From assembly GCA_021786135.1 (NCBI GenBank), contig JAJYNV010000388.1, forward strand, positions 1 to 11,020: a stretch of DNA of 11,020 nt. Direction: 5' to 3'. This DNA comes from Bacillota bacterium. Its GTDB lineage: Bacteria > Bacillota > Sulfobacillia > JAJZYS01 > JAJYTV01. The notes under the pieces were generated by a model. That model searched no databases. It was not told the origin of the DNA and was given only the letters and a program-made list of their open reading frames with translations. Position numbers and translations under genes: made by a program. Positions 5,094 to 11,020 of this stretch are shown in pieces (position 1 is the stretch's first letter; every line of letters starts with the position of its first letter).

Positions 5094-6683
5094 CTAGCCT
5101 TCCTCTTCCATTTCCATCGGCGGCAGCCGCCCGCCGAAGGCGAAGGCGTGCAGGAACTGCTGCAGGTAGAGCGGCAGCCCGATCAGGATCAGTCCTCCAG
5201 CCTGGAGATCGTCGGTGTTGATGAGATCGGCGGTCGGGCCCTGGGTGCCGTTCGCGAGCACTGTAGCGCCCACGAGCAGCAGCAGGTAGCCCAGATAGAG
5301 CAGCACGCGCGCATTGCGCGGCAGCCGCTTCGAGCCACGGTTGAGCATGCCGCCGCTCGCGAGGATCTCGTGCCCGATGCCGATGAGCAGCAGGAGCGCC
5401 TCGGCGGACAGGAGTCCCGCTGTGAGGGTGTGCATCCAGTCGAAGAGATTCCAGATGTCGAGCGCCAGCGTGAGGCCGATGAGCCAGAAGACAGTGAAGA
5501 GGGTGCGCTCGAGGGTGACCTTCGCGCGCAGCCTGAGGTAGGCGAGGTAGCCGAGGGCGGAGAGCGTCACGGCCTCGTTCATGCCGCGGGCGCCGATGGC
5601 GGGCAGGCCCCCGAATACAGCCCACACGGGACTGCCTGGGCCGTACGTCATCACGTTCATCGCATTCCAGAGCCCGAAGAGCAGGAGGAAGACGGCCGCG
5701 GCACGCCAGTGCCGCCGCCTGCGCGCCGCTGGCAGGAAGGCCAGGGCCAGGGCGAGGGCGGCGAGGGCGCTCCAGCCGAAGACGGAGCGCAGGCCGCCGG
5801 GCAGGAAGAGCACGACGACGATCAGGAGCGCCGCGAAGAACGGCAGGAACTCCGGCGGCTCCTCCTCCCTCGGTGCCAGGACGCGGCTCGCGAGCGCCCC
5901 GAGCGCGATGAGGAGGAGCGCCGGGAGGAAGCCGAGGCCACTCCCGCTGAAGGTGACGCCGAGGATGAGAAGCTTGACAGCAACGATGGCGAGGGCGAGC
6001 CAGAAGACATGCTCGGCCCGCAGTAAGCGATGGACGTGCGTGAGGCTGAAGCGCGTCAGGTAGAGGCCGGTCTGGCCGAGGTCGAAGCCGGAGTAGAAGA
6101 TGACGGGGATGAAGAGGAGGTAGAAGACCATGACCTGGTTCAGGAGCGTCATGGCGACGGTCACCGCTCCCGTCCGGGCCATCACCAGGTAGGTCAGCGC
6201 AACGAGCCCGCCCGCAACCCCGAGGGCCCACCTGTCGTTCGGCCGCCTGATCGCGGTATACACGAGGTAGGCGAGCACGAGGAGCATCGGTGCCGCCACC
6301 GCGGGATCCCCAGGTAGCACGAGACCGAAGAAGACGAGGAACGCGAGCGCGATGGCGAGGCGCATCACGGCGCCGGCCAGCGCCGCCCCCGCCAGGAGAT
6401 ACCACCAGCCGATCGCCTGCAGCACTCCCCCTGCGGCGAGCACGACCCACGGCATGCGGATGTCGACGAGCCCCGTGAGAGCTCGGACGGCAGACAGCCC
6501 GGAAAGCGGCAGCGTGAGGGCGAGGAGGCCGAGCGCCGCCGCGGCGATGGCGAGGAACGCCATGACCCGGATCAGCGGATCCAAGGTGCCGAAGCGCACG
6601 AAGTGTCCTGCGTAGCGCAGCCAATAGGGCGGCGTTTCGGGCCGGAGGCCCCCTTCCCGCCCGGCGACCGCATGCTCTGCCAC
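5094..6683 (-). CDS. Large polytopic membrane protein, unknown family
   Basis: The 529-residue product starts with about 35 polar residues, then runs through roughly 13-16 hydrophobic segments. Loops are short and include a charged one near the middle (LAPREEEPPEFLPF) and an Arg-rich one (PAARRRRHWRA). The C-terminus is acidic (MEMEEEG). Possibly functional polar residues in or next to membrane segments include DIWNLFDWMHTL, HVHRLLRAEHVFW and WNAMNVMTYGPG. It has no ATP-binding motif, and I do not recognise it as a transporter, polymerase or glycosyltransferase family. The GTG start is backed by AGGGGGGAT upstream. It lies 28 bases after the PrsW-like gene and 53 before the secreted-protein gene. 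A channel, scaffold or export partner for the downstream secreted proteins is possible; this is speculation. Confidence 0.88.
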   Translation of the reverse strand: MAEHAVAGREGGLRPETPPYWLRYAGHFVRFGTLDPLIRVMAFLAIAAAALGLLALTLPLSGLSAVRALTGLVDIRMPWVVLAAGGVLQAIGWWYLLAGAALAGAVMRLAIALAFLVFFGLVLPGDPAVAAPMLLVLAYLVYTAIRRPNDRWALGVAGGLVALTYLVMARTGAVTVAMTLLNQVMVFYLLFIPVIFYSGFDLGQTGLYLTRFSLTHVHRLLRAEHVFWLALAIVAVKLLILGVTFSGSGLGFLPALLLIALGALASRVLAPREEEPPEFLPFFAALLIVVVLFLPGGLRSVFGWSALAALALALAFLPAARRRRHWRAAAVFLLLFGLWNAMNVMTYGPGSPVWAVFGGLPAIGARGMNEAVTLSALGYLAYLRLRAKVTLERTLFTVFWLIGLTLALDIWNLFDWMHTLTAGLLSAEALLLLIGIGHEILASGGMLNRGSKRLPRNARVLLYLGYLLLLVGATVLANGTQGPTADLINTDDLQAGGLILIGLPLYLQQFLHAFAFGGRLPPMEMEEEG

Positions 6684-6711
6684 CTGAGATCCCCCCTAAG
6701 CGAGCATGGCT

Positions 6712-7887
6712 TCAGGACGGGCCCATGGCCGCCTCTGCGGTGGTTTGGGCAGGGGCGGCGGCGACGCTCTCCACTAGAGAGGTGCCGCACCTGCCGCAGA
6801 ACTGGGCATCATGGCTCAGGCGTCCGCCGCAGTGCCTGCAGTACCTCGGGCCGCGCCTGCGACGGGGCCGGTCCGCCGCCTCGCTCTCGCCGCGCTCCTG
6901 CCGGTGCGCCGCGAGGATCAGGCCGCGCAGGAGGTAGACATCCACCACCACGATCACGACGAAGAGGAGGTCGGACAGGGTCCCCGTCGAGAGGTCCCAG
7001 AGCGAGTGCATGGCCATGACGAGAAGCGCCGTGCCGATCAGCCTCAGATCCACGCGGATCCTGCCGCCGGATGCCTCGCGCCAGGCGACGCCCGCGATGA
7101 TGGCCGTCCAGGAGCCGTGCATCCAGGGGCCGAGGAACGACCTGAGCAGGAAGACATTGAAGAGGCCTGTCAGTCCCGCATGGTTGAAGTAGTACTGGAG
7201 CGCGGCGAACGAGTGCAGCGCGCCCGCCTGCACGCCGTTCGCCACCGCCACGATGCCGTAGGCAGAAAAGGTGGAGAAGAAGTAGCTGAGGTTCTCAGAG
7301 GCCGCGAACCCCATGCCGGCGGCGGCGCCGAAGAGGATGCCGTCCATGATCGAGACGTACTTGCGTCGCCTCAGAAGCCACACGACGCCGAGGAACTTCA
7401 CCGTCTCCTCGACCGGTCCGGCTCCCCAGAGGCCGAACGGCAGGAAGCTGTTGAGCAGGAAGGCGAGGAGGTTGCCGACGACCGCGACGCCAAGGAAGAC
7501 CTCCACGAGAACGATCACCGGGGGCTCTTCCGTGAGTCCCTCGCTGGCCATGAAATAGACGAACAGCACCGGCACGAAAAAGGAACCGAACACGAGCAGA
7601 CGGATCGTCACCCCGGGATCGTCCAGCCAGAAGGCAAGTGCACCCCAGGCGCCCATGACGAGGAGACCGACGAGCATGGCGATCCAGAACGCCCGCCGGC
7701 GCTGCGGCGCGGCGTGGGGCAGCATCGTCGAGACGAGGTCCGGGATGGCCCAGTGCTGGTTCGGGGCCGTCGGCAGACGACCGGATGGCAGCTCAGCGGC
7801 CGGCGCCGACGCGCTCAGGACGGCACCGCAGCGGACGCAGTGCACCGCATCACCGGCGTTCGCCGCGCCGCAGCTCGGACAGTACAT
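6712..7887 (-). CDS. PrsW-family intramembrane protease with zinc ribbons at both ends
   Basis: This 391-residue protein belongs to the PrsW family of membrane glutamic-type proteases (CPBP/Rce1-like clan). Bacillus PrsW makes the first cut in an anti-sigma factor under envelope stress. The family motifs are present in order: EETVK at 160-164, SEN at 197-199, H257 in PWMHGSW, and H294 in AMHSLWD, within about eight hydrophobic segments. Unlike the minimal protease, it has a CxxC-CxxC zinc ribbon at the start (C3, C6, C17, C20) and a second near the end (C350, C353, C364, C367). These ribbons probably face the cytoplasm. The ATG at 7887 is chosen because it opens the first ribbon (MYCPSCG) and follows AAGGGGGGAG; the frame extends upstream to 8034 but that part lacks protein character. 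The substrate is unknown; no sigma/anti-sigma pair is in the window. Confidence 0.9.
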   Translation of the reverse strand: MYCPSCGAANAGDAVHCVRCGAVLSASAPAAELPSGRLPTAPNQHWAIPDLVSTMLPHAAPQRRRAFWIAMLVGLLVMGAWGALAFWLDDPGVTIRLLVFGSFFVPVLFVYFMASEGLTEEPPVIVLVEVFLGVAVVGNLLAFLLNSFLPFGLWGAGPVEETVKFLGVVWLLRRRKYVSIMDGILFGAAAGMGFAASENLSYFFSTFSAYGIVAVANGVQAGALHSFAALQYYFNHAGLTGLFNVFLLRSFLGPWMHGSWTAIIAGVAWREASGGRIRVDLRLIGTALLVMAMHSLWDLSTGTLSDLLFVVIVVVDVYLLRGLILAAHRQERGESEAADRPRRRRGPRYCRHCGGRLSHDAQFCGRCGTSLVESVAAAPAQTTAEAAMGPS

Positions 7888-7918
7888 CTTCTCCCCCCTT
7901 GAAGCCGAAGGCTTTGGA

Positions 7919-8140
7919 TCAGCGGCGGTCGCTGACGGAAGATGCCTTCGCCGCCCTCTCGGAGCGGCTGCGCGCCATGCGCGCCACGAGGACGTCCGTC
8001 CAGTACCAGATGACGCCCGCCAGAAGCAATGCATAGATGGCGTCGCCCCAGCTGCCTGAAAGAGCGGACACGATGGCGAGGATGACGGCCACGATGGCGA
8101 CGATGCGCCCTGCCCACTTGAGCACCTTGATGATGGTCAC
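7919..8140 (-). CDS. Small two-TM membrane protein, unknown function
   Basis: The 73-residue product has two hydrophobic segments, IVAIVAVILAIVSAL and AIYALLLAGVIWYWTDVLV, and a basic tail (RMARSRSERAAKASS) that suggests a cytoplasmic C-terminus. It is the first gene of the five-gene minus-strand run, 31 bases before the PrsW-like gene. The GTG at 8140 is preferred because GGGAGG lies directly upstream, although the gap of about two bases is unusually short. GTG codons at 8155 and 8206 are in-frame alternatives without good ribosome binding sites, and the extra residues they add look non-coding. The start is therefore uncertain. No family is recognised. It may be a small regulator or accessory subunit of the protease encoded next to it. 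Confidence 0.72.
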   Translation of the reverse strand: MTIIKVLKWAGRIVAIVAVILAIVSALSGSWGDAIYALLLAGVIWYWTDVLVARMARSRSERAAKASSVSDRR

Positions 8141-8215
8141 CCCCTCCCAGGCCACTTCCGATCGGCCCCCCGCCGCGCTGCAGATGGCCGTCTGGAATCG
8201 TTGCACTGTAATCCA

Positions 8216-8244
8216 TTGAAGCGGGGGCTGAAGCGCAGGAGAAT
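8216..8244 (+). promoter_or_regulatory. Possible promoter for the LuxR/MFS gene
   Basis: TTGAAG at 8216-8221 and GAGAAT at 8239-8244 are separated by 17 bases and each matches four of six positions of the sigma-70-type -35 and -10 boxes. Initiation would fall near 8251, about 60 bases before the GTG start. The match is modest and could be chance. No equally good pair was seen for the divergent minus-strand operon. Confidence 0.25.
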
Positions 8245-8282
8245 CACCCGAAGCGGTGAATGGCCATCACCCAAAGGGATGA
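8244..8282 (+). promoter_or_regulatory. Two tandem 16-bp dyads, probable operator
   Basis: TCACCCGAAGCGGTGA at 8244-8259 and TCACCCAAAGGGATGA at 8267-8282 agree at 13 of 16 positions and are spaced 23 bases apart, about two helical turns. The first is a dyad (TCACC, six bases, GGTGA). The second is a near-dyad (TCACCC, AAA, GGG, an extra A, TGA). They lie between the possible -10 box and the ribosome binding site of the LuxR/MFS gene, in the intergenic region shared with the divergent operon. The arrangement fits binding by a dimeric HTH protein, most simply autoregulation by the adjacent LuxR-type protein. Confidence 0.5.
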
Positions 8283-8309
8283 ACGGAGTAGCTCCAGGAG
8301 GTTCTTGCC

Positions 8310-9770
8310 GTGGATGCAGCCTCGCCACACGCACACGAAGGTCCTGACCGCCGGCTGCTTTTTCCGGCGATCGCTTTCCTGGGCGGCGTGTTCGCATGGC
8401 TTGTCTCGGTGCCGCTATTCGGTCCGACGTGGCTGGGGCTCGCCGCAGCGGCGCGCTTGCAGCCAGCCGTGCCCATATACCTGTTCCTGGGCGGACATGC
8501 GCTGGGCTTGGCGGGCTCCGGTCTCATCTCCGACATCTGGGCAAAGTTCCGGCAGGCAGGGCTCTCTTGGGCCGCCCCCGCCTGCTTCGTCCTGACTGTC
8601 CTGACCGCGTTCGCACCTGAGATCGCGGTCGTGACCTTCCCCCTGCTCGGACTGCTCGCGGCCTGGGGCATCGTCGCCTGGGCGCCGGCCTTCCGGTCGC
8701 TCGTACCGCTCAGGCGGCGCTCGCTCGCCTTCGCCGGCGTCCCGATCGCCGCGAACGTCTTCAAGTACCTCTGGTCGCTGGGGCTCGGGCACGTGCCCGC
8801 CGCCTGGCTTCTCATTCTGGCGACCCTGCCGCTCCTCGGCAGCGCCCTCTACGGGCCCCGGCTGGCTAGGTTGGCCCTGGCTGGCGGCGCTCCGCCAGCC
8901 GCGACGCAGGCGGTCTCCTTCCCAGACCTCCGGCCCCTATGGCTCCTGGCGCCCTTCCTCTTCGTCGTATACCTCGCGGCAGGCGTCACCTACTCCGCCG
9001 TGACGCCGAGCCTCCTCAGGGTCCTCCACACGCCGGTCGACCCGAGCCTGCTCGCCTACGTGGCATGCATTCCGCTGCTGGCCCTGGTCGGCGACCGCAC
9101 CACGATGCGCAACGTCGCCGTGGCGGGTCCCCTGCTGCTCGGCGGCGCCTTCCTCGCCTGGGCGGCGTCCCCCACCTTCGACGGCGCCATCGTCGTGCAG
9201 ATTCTGATGGGGGCGGGCTACGCGGCCATGGATCTCCTCACGTGGGTGGCGCTCCTCGAGATCGCCCCGCCCCATGGTACGGCAACAGTGTTCGGCATCG
9301 GACTCAACATGAACGTGCTGCCCATCCTGATCGGCGCGGGGCTCCAGGCGCAGATACCCTTGCTCGCCCATCTGCCCAGCACCACCCTGGCAGGGGGCAT
9401 GCTCTTCCTCATGCTGGTCGCGGTTGCGTTCTTCCGCGACACCGCCCTTCTGGTCCGCAACGCTGAGGCGGGCGCAAGCGGGACGCCAGGCGACAGTCCG
9501 GATATCTCCATGCCCAAGCCGTCAGCCCCATCCTTCGAGCACCTCTGTGCCAGTCTCGATCGCATCGCCGTTACGCCGCTCAGCCCACGCGAGCTCGATG
9601 TCGCCTGTCTCGTCATACAGGGCCGGAGCGTGGCCGAGATGGCCAAGGACCTGATGGTCAGCGAGAACACTGTGAAATCCCATCTGGCAAACGTCTACCG
9701 CAAGACGGGCACGCGTGGTCGCGCCGGATTGTCCGCAAGTGTCCTGACCGGCGGCGACAAGGGGCCCTAG
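8310..9770 (+). CDS. Membrane-bound LuxR-type regulator with N-terminal MFS-like 12-TM domain
   Basis: Residues 15-380 of this 486-residue protein form about 12 hydrophobic segments in two halves, separated by a polar loop near 185-208 (like an MFS transporter). After a Pro/Ser/Gly-rich linker (385-408), residues 422-475 form a LuxR/GerE-type helix-turn-helix: LSPRELDVACLVIQGRSVAE followed by SENTVKSHLANVYRKTGTRG. The membrane part probably senses a ligand or membrane state, and the tail binds DNA while tethered. LuxR regulators fused to 12-TM domains are numerous in Coriobacteriia such as Eggerthella; their ligands are mostly unknown. The GTG start is supported by AGGAGG eight bases upstream. 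The gene diverges from the five-gene envelope run, and tandem dyads in the shared region suggest that it controls itself, that run, or both. Confidence 0.92.
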   Translation: MDAASPHAHEGPDRRLLFPAIAFLGGVFAWLVSVPLFGPTWLGLAAAARLQPAVPIYLFLGGHALGLAGSGLISDIWAKFRQAGLSWAAPACFVLTVLTAFAPEIAVVTFPLLGLLAAWGIVAWAPAFRSLVPLRRRSLAFAGVPIAANVFKYLWSLGLGHVPAAWLLILATLPLLGSALYGPRLARLALAGGAPPAATQAVSFPDLRPLWLLAPFLFVVYLAAGVTYSAVTPSLLRVLHTPVDPSLLAYVACIPLLALVGDRTTMRNVAVAGPLLLGGAFLAWAASPTFDGAIVVQILMGAGYAAMDLLTWVALLEIAPPHGTATVFGIGLNMNVLPILIGAGLQAQIPLLAHLPSTTLAGGMLFLMLVAVAFFRDTALLVRNAEAGASGTPGDSPDISMPKPSAPSFEHLCASLDRIAVTPLSPRELDVACLVIQGRSVAEMAKDLMVSENTVKSHLANVYRKTGTRGRAGLSASVLTGGDKGP

Positions 9771-9775
9771 GCCCC
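9761..9775 (+). terminator. Short GC stem overlapping the LuxR/MFS stop codon
   Basis: GGGGCC at 9761-9766 and GGCCCC at 9770-9775 pair around a three-base loop that includes the first bases of the TAG stop. No U-run follows (AAACC), so it is at best a weak terminator or a 3'-end hairpin for the rightward transcript. Confidence 0.25.
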
Positions 9776-10045
9776 AAACCAGCTTCCGTGGATCATTGCC
9801 CCGGCAAGGCCGGTTGTCGAGTTTGGGCCATCAGATCGCCGCCAGCGCGACACGTGCCCGCGAGAGCGAACTTGCCTCTTGGCCGGTGACATCGAGCGGC
9901 TTTGTTCGTACCATGGCCCAAGCACTCCGGTCCCAGGTATGCTGGATGGCTGCGTCACCGAGGCGCCGACTCTCGCTTGACCCGTGCCCAAATGCCAAAT
10001 GGCGGCTCCCCGCACAGGCGACGAGCCGCCAGCCCGAAGCGCAGC
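9771..10045. other. Intergenic region between convergent genes
   Basis: This 275-bp region separates the 3' ends of the LuxR/MFS gene and the SLH surface-protein gene. Open frames here lack a ribosome binding site and protein-like composition. Apart from the two stem-loops listed separately, I see no gene, RNA or repeat. Confidence 0.6.
10001..10030 (-). terminator. Stem-loop 3' of the SLH surface-protein gene
   Basis: GGCGGCTC at 10001-10008 and GAGCCGCC at 10023-10030 form a perfect 8-bp stem with a 14-base loop, starting 15 bases after the SLH stop in the leftward direction. In minus-strand RNA the stem is followed by AUUUGGCAUUUGG, a loose U-containing tract. This is a reasonable though imperfect intrinsic terminator for the SLH gene. 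Confidence 0.5.
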
Positions 10046-11020
10046 TCAGTCGATACTGGCCTCGTGCATCAGGTTCCAGATGATCTGTGCGGCCTGGGCC
10101 CTGGTGGTCACGGCGCCGGGGGAGAAGTCTCCCTGCGTGTCGATGCTCATGACACCTTGGGAGAGCACCAGTTCCACGTCGCCTCTGGCCCAACTCGGGA
10201 TCGTCCCGAGATCCGCGGGGGTCTCGGTGTTTGACCCCTGCCCGATACCGAGGTCCGTCATGACGCGGGCCACCATTACCGCCATCTGTTCGTTCGTGAT
10301 GGAGGCATCGGGCCTGAAGGTGCCGTTGGGGTATCCCTCGACGAAGCCCTCCGAGACTGCCGCGGCGATGGTCGGAGCGGCCCACGAACTCGCGGCCACA
10401 TCCTTGAACTTGGTTCCCTGGCCGATGTTCCAAAGGCCGAGGGCGCGCACGATCAGCGCCGCAAACTGCTCGCGGTTCACTCCGCCCTGCGGGTCGAAGG
10501 TGTCCCGGGTCACCCCTGTCGTGACGAGATCGTCCGCAAGGTTCGTGATAGCGGTGCTCTGCGGCAGTCCGCCGATATCCGAGAAGTTGACGGTGTGCGA
10601 CACGATGGCGAATGTGCCTCCGGTGCGCGTATAGAAGTCGGCCGTGCCATTCTGCAGGTTCATCCAGGCATGCTCCGGCGCGCCGTTCACGATCTCGACA
10701 CCGACCAGGTGCGCCCCGACCGGAGCGCCGCCGGACAAGCTGATCGTGGCTTCCCCATTACCGGCCAGCAGTGGCACGTTGACGGTCTTGCCGCCATAGG
10801 TCCCCGTCACGTTGAAGGTGACCGGCGCGGCCACGACATTGGCGCTGCCGAACGCTCCTTGGAGCGCGCTCTCATCCTGCTTGCCGCCTTGGGACACTGT
10901 TATGACGATGCCCACGTCGGTCGGAGCCGGAGCGCCCAGGCTGGCCGCCAATGTGCGCATGTCCAAGCGTGCGAGAGGCAGTAGGAACGCTCCGCTGGCT
11001 GAGTTCAATTCGACATTGTC
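10046..11020 (-). CDS. SLH-domain surface protein, C-terminal part (5' end outside window)
   Basis: The minus-strand frame is open from the right edge to a TGA at 10046-10048 and encodes 324 residues. A TTG at 11006-11008 is an in-frame start option, but there is no signal peptide after it, so the gene very probably begins outside the window. Residues 1 to about 140 are beta-rich (VTFNVTGTYGGKTVNVPL, EATISLSGGAPVGAHLVGV), as in the extracellular region that often precedes SLH repeats. Three SLH repeats follow at about 145-197, 204-257 and 268-320. The second has the best consensus (FKDVAASSWA, GFVEGYPNGTFRPDASITNE). SLH repeats bind pyruvylated secondary cell-wall polymer and hold S-layer or surface enzymes to the wall. 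The TRAE-like motifs are variant: NREQ, TNEQ and TRAQ. The role of the upstream region is unknown. Confidence 0.9.
   Translation of the reverse strand, partial: DNVELNSASGAFLLPLARLDMRTLAASLGAPAPTDVGIVITVSQGGKQDESALQGAFGSANVVAAPVTFNVTGTYGGKTVNVPLLAGNGEATISLSGGAPVGAHLVGVEIVNGAPEHAWMNLQNGTADFYTRTGGTFAIVSHTVNFSDIGGLPQSTAITNLADDLVTTGVTRDTFDPQGGVNREQFAALIVRALGLWNIGQGTKFKDVAASSWAAPTIAAAVSEGFVEGYPNGTFRPDASITNEQMAVMVARVMTDLGIGQGSNTETPADLGTIPSWARGDVELVLSQGVMSIDTQGDFSPGAVTTRAQAAQIIWNLMHEASID

Noticed and set aside
5041..6624. Upstream extension of the secreted-protein frame, making a 681-codon ORF
   Set aside because: The extension is out of frame with the well-supported polytopic gene and is Arg/Pro/His-rich. 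The signal peptide and ribosome binding site fix the real start at 5040.
7888..8034. N-terminal extension of the PrsW-like protein by 49 residues
   Set aside because: It overlaps the small membrane gene, has shadow-like composition and no ribosome binding site, while the ATG at 7887 has a good one and begins a zinc ribbon.
9767..10433. Overlapping ORFs in the convergent intergenic region and over the SLH 3' end
   Set aside because: They have no ribosome binding site and no protein-like composition, and they overlap SLH coding sequence in other frames.
1..11020. tRNA, rRNA, CRISPR array, insertion sequence or transposase
   Set aside because: No clover-leaf-like sequence, regular repeat array, transposase motif or terminal inverted repeats were seen on either strand.

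Overview
The window is GC-rich bacterial DNA, roughly two-thirds G+C by eye, with strong GC bias at third codon positions in the real genes. Several genes have near-perfect AGGAGG-type ribosome binding sites and GTG or TTG starts are common. The right edge carries a surface protein with three S-layer homology (SLH) repeats. SLH repeats, a PrsW-type protease and strong Shine-Dalgarno sites together suggest a single-membrane, high-GC Firmicutes-like bacterium of the Symbiobacterium/Thermaerobacter/Sulfobacillus kind. A relative elsewhere is possible; this is inference, not a taxonomic identification.

Layout from left to right. (1) Positions 1 to about 1060 are a decayed patchwork. They hold the end of an unrecognised plus-strand gene with an in-frame amber stop, a short coupled ORF that loses coding character near 500, a frameshifted C-terminal piece of a TetR/AcrR regulator on the minus strand, and, abutting it at about 800, a frameshifted plus-strand tail that looks like a saccharopine-dehydrogenase-like NAD(P)-binding protein. 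The last two look like the outer ends of a divergent gene pair whose middle was deleted. (2) 1063-3690 (minus) is an 875-residue cyclic-di-GMP enzyme with the order EAL-PAS-GAF-unknown-GGDEF, with catalytic motifs of both enzyme domains present. (3) 3691-4007 is a non-coding stretch rich in hairpins. It includes a 16-bp stem that pairs fully only in minus-strand RNA and is capped by a GNRA-type tetraloop.

(4) 4008-8140 (minus) is a tight run of five genes with 28-53 nt gaps. All encode membrane or exported proteins: a small two-TM protein, a PrsW-family intramembrane protease with a zinc ribbon at each end, a large polytopic protein of no recognised family, a secreted protein with a signal peptide, and a lipoprotein. 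(5) Divergent from this run, 8310-9770 (plus) encodes a 12-TM MFS-like domain fused to a C-terminal LuxR-type HTH, i.e. a membrane-bound transcription regulator. Two tandem 16-bp dyads lie in the divergent intergenic region just ahead of it. (6) 9771-10045 is non-coding and contains weak terminators. (7) 10046-11020 (minus, open at the right edge) is the C-terminal part of an SLH surface protein.

The most promising candidate for an undescribed system is the five-gene envelope run plus its divergent membrane-bound LuxR regulator. The protease, the polytopic partner, the secreted protein and the lipoprotein could form an envelope-sensing or secretion module, and the cyclic-di-GMP enzyme downstream may receive read-through transcription from it. 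This joint role is inferred from gene order; no biochemical function can be read from the sequence for three of the five proteins.
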